Assembly: GCF_003352005.1 (NCBI RefSeq) | Contig: NZ_CP024848.1 | Coordinates: 1,993,001-2,057,000 of the forward strand | Direction of reading: 5' to 3' | Source of the DNA: Oceanobacillus zhaokaii | GTDB lineage: Bacteria > Bacillota > Bacilli > Bacillales > Amphibacillaceae | Length of the DNA stretch: 64,000 nt | Shown: piece after piece, positions 1-7,002 of the stretch | How the letters are laid out: each line of letters begins with the position of its first letter | How positions within the stretch are numbered: the first letter of the stretch is position 1 | The notes under the pieces: generated by a model | Database searches by the model: none | What the model saw: the letters and a program-made list of their open reading frames with translations, nothing else | Told to the model about the DNA's origin: nothing | Made by a program: the position numbers and the translations under genes

Positions 1-1
1 A

Positions 2-124
2 TGCATATTGAAAAGAAAGGAATTGGAGGGACAAAGTTACGTTCATTTAAATGAAAAAGCAAGAAAAGTACAGTTAGTAATTAGAGACAGACTCTCAGGT
101 ATTTCCTTAGACTTGTTAAAATAA
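2..124 (+). CDS. C-terminal end of an unidentified protein (cut by window edge)
   Basis: An open frame enters from the left edge and ends at TAA 122-124, giving about 40 residues that finish ...RDRLSGISLDLLK. The composition is soluble and charged. I do not recognise the family. The stop codon lies inside the start of the first repeat core (taaCTGGTGC), so the gene abuts the repeat directly, as the other small genes here do. Confidence 0.45.
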   Translation, partial: CILKRKELEGQSYVHLNEKARKVQLVIRDRLSGISLDLLK

Positions 125-250
125 CTGGTGCAAGAGTGAAAACAAGGCGATCATTAAAACGATCGTCTTTTCTTTAGTAAATATTTTTGAATATTATGTT
201 AATATTGAAAATGAAGGTATTCAACTAACGTCGCAGCTGAGTATTAGAAA
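121..250 (+). repeat. Cassette-type repeat, copy 1 (core A + terminator + spacer + core B)
   Basis: Core A is at 122-146. A hairpin GGCGATC/GATCGTC followed by TTTTCTTT is at 146-174, the spacer palindrome AATATTA-TGT-TAATATT at 191-207, and core B, of the CTAACGTCGCAG variant, at 223-245. This is one of the most complete copies. Confidence 0.8.
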
Positions 251-280
251 AGGAAAAAATAAATGAATGGGGGAGAGGTT

Positions 281-817
281 ATGGAACAATGGCTTAATGT
301 CCAAACACTTATTTGGCTATTTCCAATTGTATTTGTTCTTCATGATTTGGAAGAAATTATCATGGTTGAAAGGTGGATGGATAAGAATTCAGATGTTATT
401 CATGAAAAGTTGTCAAAAAAAATTGCCAATAAGGTTATCAAACAATTTTCAATGTCAACAGCACAATTCTCGGTAGCTGTATTAGTTATTTTTGTATTTG
501 TCAGCAGTTCAACTTATATGGCAAGTCAATATATTACTCATGGTCCACTCGGCAATATTTATCTATTTACAATTATGATAATGGTTTTCTTTCTACATGT
601 ATTTACCCATATCGGTCAGTCTATTCTTCTTCAGTCTATTACACCTGGTGTCATAACATCAATAGTTATTGTTTTTCCTTACAGCATAATATTGTTTAAT
701 TCCTTATTTGAAAGTCAAGTTATAACTTGGAATACTATATATGTCAGCCTACCTTTTATTGTTTTAATCTTTCCCGTTTTGTTTTTTGCTCATTGGATAG
801 GAAAAAAGGTGATATAA
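281..817 (+). CDS. HXXEE-domain membrane protein
   Basis: A predicted integral membrane protein of about 178 residues. Near the N-terminus it carries the signature of the HXXEE family (HDLEEII), and four to five hydrophobic segments follow. The biochemical role of HXXEE proteins is not established. I prefer ATG 281 because GGGAGAGG stands just before it; the in-frame ATG at 263 has only a weak AAAGGA. It is the single gene between repeat copies 1 and 2. Confidence 0.8.
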   Translation: MEQWLNVQTLIWLFPIVFVLHDLEEIIMVERWMDKNSDVIHEKLSKKIANKVIKQFSMSTAQFSVAVLVIFVFVSSSTYMASQYITHGPLGNIYLFTIMIMVFFLHVFTHIGQSILLQSITPGVITSIVIVFPYSIILFNSLFESQVITWNTIYVSLPFIVLIFPVLFFAHWIGKKVI

Positions 818-831
818 AATTGTTTGTGCTT

Positions 832-851
832 ATAGTATAAACTGGTGCAAT
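832..851 (+). repeat. Cassette-type repeat, copy 2 (core A fragment)
   Basis: The sequence ataaactggtgcaataattt matches the left part of core A. No terminator stem or core B can be recognised, so this is a degenerate copy between two small genes. Confidence 0.45.
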
Positions 852-913
852 AATTTCTTATAGTTGCTATATGGTTAGAATAGATATTAAGATGAAAAAA
901 GGAGGTTTTATCC

Positions 914-1159
914 GTGAAAAAGAAGTTATTTTGGTTTCCTTTATTAGCATCATTATTATCGATAGGGATTTTATATACAATCGGAAACATATTTGAAATT
1001 TCATTTTTGAGTTGGAATTTTTATAAAGAAAATCCATCCGAAGGGGTAATATTTGAAACAGGCGGTTCGGTTATCCCTGTTATAATTGGTTTAATCCTTG
1101 GTTTTATTACAGAACTTATACTCAAAAGTAAACATAAAAGAAACTCTCACTTGGTATAA
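914..1159 (+). CDS. Small membrane protein, unknown family
   Basis: An 81-residue protein starting at GTG 914, eight bases after a perfect AAAGGAGGT. There are two hydrophobic segments (about residues 6-28 and 50-70) and a basic C-terminal tail. The stop codon lies inside a terminator hairpin. I do not recognise the family. Its position between repeat copies marks it as a cassette gene. Confidence 0.65.
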   Translation: MKKKLFWFPLLASLLSIGILYTIGNIFEISFLSWNFYKENPSEGVIFETGGSVIPVIIGLILGFITELILKSKHKRNSHLV

Positions 1160-1174
1160 TACCAAGTTTTTTTA
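1148..1174 (+). terminator. Intrinsic terminator overlapping the stop codon of the 914-1159 gene
   Basis: ACTTGGTAT-a-ATACCAAGT is followed directly by seven T residues. Confidence 0.8.
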
Positions 1175-1261
1175 TACACTTTTTAACAACTCAACAGTCG
1201 AGTTTGCTTACTGAAATGATTCTAAGATAGCCCTTTTTAAAAGAAGGATTTTGAAGAAATA

Positions 1262-1308
1262 CACTTTAAACTAACTAGTGCAAGAGTGAAACAAGGCGAT
1301 TATCAAAA
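1262..1308 (+). repeat. Cassette-type repeat, copy 3, left part (split by IS3)
   Basis: Core A (ctaactagtgcaagagtgaa) and the 5' arm of the hairpin (ggcgattatcaaaa) end abruptly at the IS3-type element. The 3' arm and core B resume at 2757. Confidence 0.8.
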
Positions 1309-1343
1309 TGAAGTGACCCCAAGAAGTTAGACAGGTTATTTTA

Positions 1344-2201
1344 TTAGGCAGCTTGATGGGCATGGGTTCGATATTGTATCGGGCTCATGCCCTTTAGTTT
1401 TGCCTTAATCCGTTTATTATTATAGTAATCCATATATTTTTTAAGTTCTTGTTTAAAATGATCAATACTCTTAAATTCACTTAAATAAAGAAACTCAGAC
1501 TTCATAATTCCAAAGAAATTCTCGATTACGGCATTGTCGTAACAGTTGCCCTTACGGGACATGCTTTGTGTAATGCCTTGTTCTTTTAAGGCGTGACGAT
1601 ATTGTTTCATTTGGTAATGCCAGCCTTGATCAGAGTGGATGATTAGGTTCTCATCGCCTGTTAAGCGTTCAAATGACTGGTTTAACATATCTGAAACAAG
1701 GGAGTAAGTTGGTCTGGAACCAATGGTATATGTGATGATTTCACCATTAAATAAATCTAGAATTGGAGATAGATAGAGTTTCTCTCCAAATAGTTTAAAT
1801 TCTGTAATGTCAGTTACCCACTTCTCATTAGGTTTTTCAGCAGTAAAATTACGCTCTAAAATATTCGGGGCTATTTTACCCACTTTTCCTTTATAGGAAC
1901 GATATTTCTTTATTCTTACGAGAGAAACTAATCCTAATTCCTTCATAATTCGTTGGACTTTCTTATGGTTTACTTGATATCCACGGTTTCTTAGTTCATC
2001 ACGAATACGTCGATATCCATAACGTCCCTTATGTTCATCATAAATAGATTGAATTAACGTTTTAAGTTCAATATCTGGATCTGGATTTGCAGATTTCTTA
2101 ATCCAGTAATAAAAAGTACTCCTCTTTATCTCAGCTATATGGAGAAGGATATCTAATGCAAATTCTTTCCTCAGTTCATTAACTACTAACGCTTTTTCTT
2201 T
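1344..2201 (-). CDS. IS3-family transposase OrfB (integrase catalytic subunit), made by frameshifting
   Basis: The catalytic half of an IS3 transposase, about 285 residues when read from the probable -1 slip at the A-rich run near 2190-2203, where it overlaps the end of OrfA. The N-terminal HTH_21 region contains KGRYGYRRIRDEL. The rve core shows the DDE residues in WVTDITEF, IIHSDQGWHYQ and AVIENFFGIMKSE. The frame is open throughout, so the element may be active. The first internal ATG would give only the last 200 residues and would lose the HTH. Confidence 0.88.
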   Translation of the reverse strand, partial: KEKALVVNELRKEFALDILLHIAEIKRSTFYYWIKKSANPDPDIELKTLIQSIYDEHKGRYGYRRIRDELRNRGYQVNHKKVQRIMKELGLVSLVRIKKYRSYKGKVGKIAPNILERNFTAEKPNEKWVTDITEFKLFGEKLYLSPILDLFNGEIITYTIGSRPTYSLVSDMLNQSFERLTGDENLIIHSDQGWHYQMKQYRHALKEQGITQSMSRKGNCYDNAVIENFFGIMKSEFLYLSEFKSIDHFKQELKKYMDYYNNKRIKAKLKGMSPIQYRTHAHQAA

Positions 2202-2704
2202 AGTTTTGATTTTTCTCTCTCCTGAACTAAGGATTGGAGCTTTTTTAGATATGCATTCTCCGCTCGTAAATACTCTAATTCCGACTGTAAATCCTCAATA
2301 GAATCTTTTGTAGGTATAGGTTTCTTTCGTACATTCTGGTCTTCATTTTTCATAGAAGGACGCCCCTTTTTCTTCGCATTTAGGGCATCTGCTCCTTTTG
2401 TTTCGTAGGCAACTTTCCATTTTCGAAGTGTTTCAGGAGATGGAATATTAAAAATTGCCGCCGTTTCCCTGATAGACGTCCCTTGTACGTTCATGTAGCT
2501 AAGTACGTCTAGTTTATACTCTACAGAGTAGGTTGTATAGTTTTTTCGAAATACATTCTCACCAAAAAGTTCATACTGTTTAATCCACTGGTGAAGGTTA
2601 CTATGATGTACACCAATAGACCGAGCAATATCTAAACCACTTTCGCCTCCATCTAAATATCGCTTTACTGCTTGTAGTTTTTCTTTAGAAGAAAATTTAA
2701 CCAT
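2186..2704 (-). CDS. IS3-family transposase OrfA (DNA-binding subunit)
   Basis: A helix-turn-helix protein of about 172 residues with two HTH_28-like modules (SGLDIARSIGVHHSNLHQWI and TSIRETAAIFNIPSPETLRKW), a basic linker and a C-terminal leucine-zipper segment. The start MVKFSS at 2704 is preferred to the upstream ATG inside the terminal hairpin. The 3' end overlaps orfB by an A-rich shift site (AAAGAAAAAG), the usual IS3 arrangement. Confidence 0.88.
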   Translation of the reverse strand: MVKFSSKEKLQAVKRYLDGGESGLDIARSIGVHHSNLHQWIKQYELFGENVFRKNYTTYSVEYKLDVLSYMNVQGTSIRETAAIFNIPSPETLRKWKVAYETKGADALNAKKKGRPSMKNEDQNVRKKPIPTKDSIEDLQSELEYLRAENAYLKKLQSLVQEREKSKLKKKR

Positions 2705-2708
2705 AAAA

Positions 2709-2754
2709 AACTGCACCCCAATTGTTATTTTTGTCTAACAATTGGGGTGCAGTT
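2709..2754. repeat. Perfect 19-bp palindrome at the orfA end of the IS
   Basis: Arms 2709-2727 and 2736-2754 are exact reverse complements (AACTGCACCCCAATTGTTA) around an 8-bp loop. The outer arm is the terminal inverted repeat itself. In mRNA read into the IS from outside, this hairpin would lie just before the OrfA start. Confidence 0.85.
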
Positions 2755-2756
2755 CA

Positions 2757-2850
2757 AAACAATCGTCTTTTTCTTTAGTAATTATTTTTTGAACTTTTTG
2801 TTAATACTAAAAATGAAATTATTCAACTAAAGGGGCAGTTTAGTGAAAGA
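2757..2850 (+). repeat. Cassette-type repeat, copy 3, right part
   Basis: The terminator 3' arm and T-run (aatcgtctttttc), the AT-rich spacer and a clear core B (aactaaaggggcagtttagt, 2824-2843) continue copy 3 after the IS. Confidence 0.8.
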
Positions 2851-2917
2851 AAAGAATGGTTCTTTCAGAGGTGAGAACAAATTCTTTTTATTAATAATCT
2901 TATTGGAGGCTAAGATA

Positions 2918-3399
2918 ATGAAGTTAAGGAATATTCTTGTTTCCTTGATAGGAATAACAATGTTTATTTCTGCTTGTTCGAACAATGTAACCGATTCAGG
3001 AGCTGATTCTTTAGAAAGGGAATCTGAGTATGGAGATTTGCCGAACAAATTAAATGAAGAACAAACAATAATTGAAGTAACTACCGATAAAAAGAATATT
3101 CAACGCAAGTGAATGAACTAATTTTAAAAATAGAGAATACTGGCACAACAACTGTTGGTTTTGGAGAACCTCTCTATATAGAAAAGTTAACAAGTGGAAC
3201 GTGGTATCAAATTCCGTATAGAAATCTCGCATTCGCAGACATTAGCTTAGGAATAGAACCTAATTCGGATTATGAACAGGCAGTACCGCTTGAACATTTG
3301 GACTATCAATTGACAGAAGGAAACTATCGAATCATTAAAGTCTTCAATGTAAACGAAGACGAATCTGTTCTTGGAGCTGAATTTGAAATTAAGGAATAA
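2918..3399 (+). pseudogene. Lipoprotein with a C-terminal Ig-like domain, frameshifted
   Basis: ATG 2918 follows TTGGAGG and opens a lipoprotein signal (MKLRNILVSLIGITMFISAC; lipobox ISAC). After about 64 codons the frame stops at 3110. The adjacent frame from about 3100 continues with a beta-rich domain (ELILKIENTGTTTVGFGEP...) to 3399. That domain resembles the Ig-like domains of small Bacillus lipoproteins. A one-base loss near 3095-3100 would explain the break. It is a cassette gene after repeat copy 3. Confidence 0.7.
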
Positions 3400-3420
3400 T
3401 AGTTTTGATGATTTTTTGTT

Positions 3421-3482
3421 GCATTAACTGGTGCAAGAGTTGAAGTTGAAATGAACAGCAGCTATTTCTTACTTATTGTACT
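3421..3482 (+). repeat. Cassette-type repeat, copy 4 (core A, diverged), cut by IS110
   Basis: gcattaactggtgcaagagt at 3421-3440 is a clear core A. The hairpin region is replaced by a diverged stretch containing cagcagctatttctt, which recurs as ggcagctgtatttttc near 18430. The IS110-type element begins at the CT of 3481-3482. Confidence 0.65.
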
Positions 3483-3604
3483 ACCATGAAAATTAACTTC
3501 TGAAATATTGATAAAAAGGCAACACTAAATAAGACGCAGCTCTTTCATTTTAAAAAAGGGGAGAGCGCCCGATTCCAAGATCTATTGAAGTTGAATGGGT
3601 CAGT

Positions 3605-4828
3605 TTAAGACGCTTCTGGTTCCACAATTGAAACTGTGTATCCTAGACTTTCCAGTCTTCGAAGTGAATGCCGAACAATTGATTGTTGTTTTTGTTTATC
3701 AAAGTAATCTTCACCTAAGTCTACGTACATTTCTTTACGCGTTAGTAAATAATAAGAGATACGTAGAATGGCATGTGCAACTACGATTCCTGCACGTTTT
3801 TTACCTTTTCGTGCAGCAGTTCGCCGATAAAGTGCGCCAAGATAGTTTTTAGATCCTCTTACAGAATGGGCTGCTTCAATTAAAGCTGATTTCAAGTATT
3901 TGTTTCCATTTTTAGTTTTTGAAGATTTCCGTTTTCCAGCACTTTCGTTATTTCCAGGAACTAATCCTGCCCATGAGCACATTTGAGATGCGCTAGGAAA
4001 TTGGTTCTTAATATCTGTTCCAAGTTCTGCAAGCATTTGTTCAGCCATTCTTGTCGCAATGCCTGGAATGGAATCTAAACACTCTACATCTTCTTGATAG
4101 ATACTCACCCTATTGGCTACCTCTTGATCTAACATATCGATTTGTTCCGTTAGGAAGTCAATATGAGTTAATATAGTCTTAATCATCAGTCGTTGATGAT
4201 CACTAATATAACCTTGAAGTGCGAGTTTAAGTTCGTCCTTTTTCATTCTCATAGTTCGTCTCGCAAAGTTTGCTAGTTTTTCAGGATCATTTTCGCCATC
4301 GGCGATGGCATGAAGCATATCACGAGCTGATACTCCCATAATATCGGAAACAACAGAGCCAAGCTTTATATTTGCTCCTTCCAATACTTTTTGAATCCGA
4401 TTATGTTGTCTAGCGCGCTCTTCAATGATACTTCGACGATAACGAACAAGTTCACGCAACTCTCGTTGATTTCTGTCTGGGATGAAACTAGCTCTGAGTA
4501 ATCCGTGACGAAGTAGTTTGGCAATCCATTCGGCATCTTTCACATCAGTTTTACGTCCAGGGACAGATTTAATATGTTGGGCATTCACAACTAGAAACTC
4601 AACGTCTTCTGCTTCTAGTAAGTTGACAATAGGTTTCCAGTAGACACTTGTACTTTCCATTGCCACATGGGTACACCTATGCTTCTTAACCCAGTCAACC
4701 AACTGAATCAGGAATAACGTTTTAGTTGAAAATGTTTCAATCTCCTTTCCTTCTGGAGTGATGATACATGCAGTAATGTTGTCCTTATGGACATCCATAC
4801 CACAGGCTCTTTCAATGATTACATCCAT
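3605..4828 (-). CDS. IS110-family transposase (DEDD recombinase with C-terminal serine domain)
   Basis: About 407 residues from ATG 4828, which has AAAGGG upstream; the longer frame to 4876 lacks a good site. The N-terminal RuvC-like DEDD domain shows CGMDVHKD, HVAMESTSVYWKP and KTDVKDAEWIAKLLRHGLL. The C-terminal Transposase_20 domain shows LDSIPGIATRMAEQMLAELG and the serine-bearing GNNESAGKRKSSK. IS110 enzymes use a bridge RNA from the element's own non-coding end to choose donor and target. The gene is intact, and a diverged fragment of a relative lies at 14024-14351. Confidence 0.9.
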   Translation of the reverse strand: MDVIIERACGMDVHKDNITACIITPEGKEIETFSTKTLFLIQLVDWVKKHRCTHVAMESTSVYWKPIVNLLEAEDVEFLVVNAQHIKSVPGRKTDVKDAEWIAKLLRHGLLRASFIPDRNQRELRELVRYRRSIIEERARQHNRIQKVLEGANIKLGSVVSDIMGVSARDMLHAIADGENDPEKLANFARRTMRMKKDELKLALQGYISDHQRLMIKTILTHIDFLTEQIDMLDQEVANRVSIYQEDVECLDSIPGIATRMAEQMLAELGTDIKNQFPSASQMCSWAGLVPGNNESAGKRKSSKTKNGNKYLKSALIEAAHSVRGSKNYLGALYRRTAARKGKKRAGIVVAHAILRISYYLLTRKEMYVDLGEDYFDKQKQQSIVRHSLRRLESLGYTVSIVEPEAS

Positions 4829-5083
4829 TGAAAACACCCTTTCTACGGCATATATTATTGGAGGCTGGTGCAACAACCAGAAAAGGATTAATCTACCATG
4901 AGTGCTTCCCGTAAGGGAGCGACAGTCTGTGATGCACCGTGGTCGAAGGAGTCAGACTAACGGAAGGGCTCTAACGCACCATAGTTCATCGACCTTCCTC
5001 ATCCAGCCGTAGAATCAGTATCGCCAAACTAAATCCATTTTCATTCTCTGTGGTGTAGCGCTGGTCTTGCGCTACATGTATGA
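4829..5083 (-). ncRNA. Putative bridge RNA region of the IS110 element
   Basis: About 255 non-coding bases lie upstream of the transposase, inside the element, where IS110-group elements encode their bridge RNA. The stretch holds ACTAACGG (4956-4963), identical to the inserted target core (5083-5090), and GCACC motifs (4935, 4976) complementary to its GGTGC half. It ends in a hairpin that covaries with the miniature copies. The RNA itself is inferred. Confidence 0.45.
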
Positions 5084-5157
5084 CTAACGGGTGCTTTAAC
5101 ATAACAGGGATCGTCAATATGGCGGTCTTTTTTAAGTAACGGCAGGTTAGTAGAAGA
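5084..5157 (+). repeat. Cassette-type repeat, copy 5 (short type)
   Basis: Core A of the CTAACGGGTGCTTTAAC variant, then a stem GATCGTC/GGCGGTC with T-run, then core B (aagtaacggcaggttagtag) with almost no spacer. The IS110 element is joined at the first base. Confidence 0.8.
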
Positions 5158-5203
5158 GTAAATATGTTATATGAAAATGATTTATTGTAAGGAGGAATTA
5201 GTA

Positions 5204-5661
5204 GTGAAAAATATAGTTCGGTTATTATCAGAAAAAAAATTTAGAAGAAGCATCAGTCATTTTTACTAAGGTTTTTAGTTCGAATCCTTGGAACGAACCT
5301 TGGAGTTTTAATACATCTTATAAACGATTGTTAGATAAGTAATACTCCTGGTTATATAGGGATAGGTTATTTTAATTCTAATAATCAAATGACTGGTTTT
5401 TTAGTTGGTTATGTAGAACAATGGGGGGATAGATCAAACTTTTACATAAATGAAATCTGCGTATTAACTAATGTTCAAACTAATGGAATTGGTACGAGTT
5501 TATTAAAATATTTAAGAGATATCCTTACACAGAAAAACGTTGAAACGGCATATTTATCAACTGAGAGAGGCGAAGGTAAACCAGAGGTGTTTTTTAGAAA
5601 GAATGGATATGTAACAAATGAATCCAGAGTTTTATTGACAATGACCATTTCTGAATTTTAG
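5204..5661 (+). pseudogene. GNAT N-acetyltransferase, at least two frameshifts
   Basis: GTG 5204 follows AAGGAGG. Reading across a run of eight A residues (near 5232) and a second shift near 5340 restores a GNAT protein: ...EEASVIFTKVFSSNPWNEPW..., TPGYIGIGYFNSNNQMTGFLVGYVEQW..., and the acetyl-CoA loop region VQTNGIGTSLLKYL. Only the C-terminal half (5389-5661) is open in one frame. It is the single gene after repeat copy 5. Confidence 0.75.
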
Positions 5662-5716
5662 TTCTTTAAATCCCTATAGAAGTTGCTCTTAAACCTTTAA
5701 AAATATTATATATATT

Positions 5717-5743
5717 AGCCCCGTCCTAAGTTAGAAGGGGGCT
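5717..5743. terminator. GC-rich hairpin between the GNAT remnant and the bdb remnant
   Basis: AGCCCC/GGGGCT with a 15-base loop. Flanking AT-rich sequence on the left would give a modest U tract for minus-strand transcripts. Confidence 0.4.
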
Positions 5744-5811
5744 ATGATTGCAACGACTGAAACTAGCCAAGCCACATAAAGTGAAAGCTGTCGAATATCT
5801 ATTTTATTCAT
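5731..5811 (-). pseudogene. bdbC: bdbC (DsbB-type disulfide oxidoreductase), N-terminal remnant
   Basis: A 26-codon frame on the minus strand starts only three bases after the true end of the bdbD frame. It reads MNKIDIRQLSLYVAWLVSVVAIIAPF and stops. The (L)YVAWLVSVVA segment resembles the first membrane helix of BdbC-type DsbB proteins, which normally pair with BdbD. The rest is missing, and the stop falls in a GC-rich hairpin that may mark the deletion joint. Identity is inferred from this short match and the operon position. Confidence 0.5.
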
Positions 5812-5814
5812 ATC

Positions 5815-6493
5815 CTATTTTTCCTCTAATGCCTTTTCGATAGCATTTTTTATTGCCTCATAATCAAATGGATCCTCTATCATCGTTTCATTTACCATTA
5901 TAGTTGGTGTAAGTTGTACTTCGAATTCTGTTACCATTTCTGTATCTTTATTTACTTCGTCTATTTCAGAATTGCTTTCAATGTCTGATTAATTTATCTG
6001 TATCAATACCTGACACACCACTAGCTACTTCAAGTATCTTTTCAATTGTAACCCAACTGCTGTCATGGTTCTCACTTGGTTGTTCCTTAAAGAGTGCGTT
6101 ATGAAATTCCCAATATGAATCAGGGTTTTGTTTATATACAGATTCTGCAGCTAATGACGCTAACTCTGATTCTTCACCGTGAAATAAAACATTAATAAAT
6201 GAAAATTTAACCTTCCCTGTATCAACATAATCACTTACTAATTGTGGGTAAATATTTTCTCCCCATGCTTTACATGAAGGACACTTAAAATCACCAAATT
6301 CGACTACGGTTACAGGGGCATCTGAATCACCTAATTTAGGTTGTCCACCAATTGGTGGTTGTTTATCAAATGTGATTTCTTCGTTTGATTCAGCATTATT
6401 TTTATTGATAACGACCAAAGCAATTACTAAAGCCACTATAACTAATGTGATAAGTCCAACAAATTTAAATGGTGAATTATTACTTTTCATCAA
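5815..6493 (-). pseudogene. bdbD: bdbD-like thiol-disulfide oxidoreductase (DsbA/thioredoxin fold), frameshifted
   Basis: The start at 6493 gives an N-terminal membrane anchor (about residues 9-30), then a DsbA-like domain with the redox motif CPSC (FGDFKCPSCKAWG). The frame stops at 5978, but the -1 frame continues with DIESNSEIDEVNKDT... and the cis-Pro segment VQLTPTIMVNE to TAG 5815. One extra base near 5985 accounts for the break. Family members act outside the membrane to form disulfides. It is divergent from the arsR-cadA pair. Confidence 0.75.
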
Positions 6494-6591
6494 AACACCT
6501 ACCTATTCTTATGTAAATTTCATTTTACCATCAAACTTTTAAATATAAATGATAAATAAAGATTGTTCTAATAATTCTAACAAATATAAAT

Positions 6592-6653
6592 TTGACACAC
6601 ATATTAGTAATTGCTAATATGATAATATCAAACATATTAGTGATTTCTAATAT
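6592..6653 (+). promoter_or_regulatory. Promoter and two metal-responsive operators of arsR-cadA
   Basis: TTGACA (6592-6597), a 17-bp gap and TAATAT (6615-6620) form a consensus promoter. Two 20-bp imperfect palindromes, ATATTAG-n6-CTAATAT at 6601-6620 and 6634-6653, overlap the -10 and follow the start site. Their form fits ArsR/SmtB repressor operators. Confidence 0.8.
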
Positions 6654-6668
6654 AAGGGTGGTTATCAC

Positions 6669-6989
6669 ATGAAAAAAGTTGATATTGATACAAAGGTGAA
6701 GTTCTTGCATGGCTTTTCAAATAAAACGAGAATTCAAATACTCGAAAGTATTAAAGAAGAGGAAAAAACAGTATCCCAAATTGTTGATGACCTAAACGGC
6801 AATCAATCAAACATATCGCAGCATCTGGCGTGCTTAAAAGGCTGTGGGCTTATTGTAGGGAGACAAGATGGCAAATATGTATATTACCGTGTGCGTAATC
6901 AACTGGTACGTGATTTATTAACCATGTTCGATGTAGTGCTTGAAGATGTTGAAAATAATATTGCTTGTTGTGAAAACCATATAGATTAA
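6669..6989 (+). CDS. ArsR/SmtB-family metal-responsive repressor
   Basis: A 106-residue winged-helix repressor. The recognition region reads QSNISQHLACLKGCGLI and the wing GRQDGKYVYYRV. It ends in a Cys-rich tail (ACCENHID), and Cys residues also sit in the recognition helix. Sensors with Cys in this helix resemble the CmtR/CadC cadmium-lead type, so Cd/Pb/Zn sensing is inferred, not shown. It is 13 bases upstream of the ATPase, and two palindromes in its promoter suggest autoregulation. Confidence 0.85.
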   Translation: MKKVDIDTKVKFLHGFSNKTRIQILESIKEEEKTVSQIVDDLNGNQSNISQHLACLKGCGLIVGRQDGKYVYYRVRNQLVRDLLTMFDVVLEDVENNIACCENHID

Positions 6990-7002
6990 TGGGGTGGAAT
7001 GA

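Larger units (their letters stand above)
1309..2756 (-). mobile_element. IS3-family (IS150-type) insertion sequence, complete
   Basis: A 1448-bp element with imperfect terminal inverted repeats of about 25 bp (TGAAGTGACCCC... against TGAACTGCACCCC...) and 5'-TG/CA-3' tips. It encodes overlapping orfA and orfB. AAA flanks both sides and may be a 3-bp target duplication. The insertion is in the loop of the terminator hairpin of repeat copy 3. A deleted relative lies at 15856-16285. Confidence 0.9.
3481..5083 (-). mobile_element. IS110-family insertion sequence, complete
   Basis: About 1.6 kb between matching CT dinucleotides at 3481-3482 and 5084-5085. The left end reads accatgaaaattaac; the right end carries a hairpin TGTAGCGC/GCGCTACA. 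The same ends recur on two miniature derivatives (25386-25565 and 27039-27204). There is no terminal inverted repeat and no longer target duplication, as expected for IS110. The right flank is a repeat core A, so the insertion point is exactly the CT of CTAACGGGTGC. Confidence 0.85.

Noticed and set aside
3595..3852. + strand frame over the IS110 gene
   Set aside because: It is the shadow of the transposase C-terminus on the other strand.
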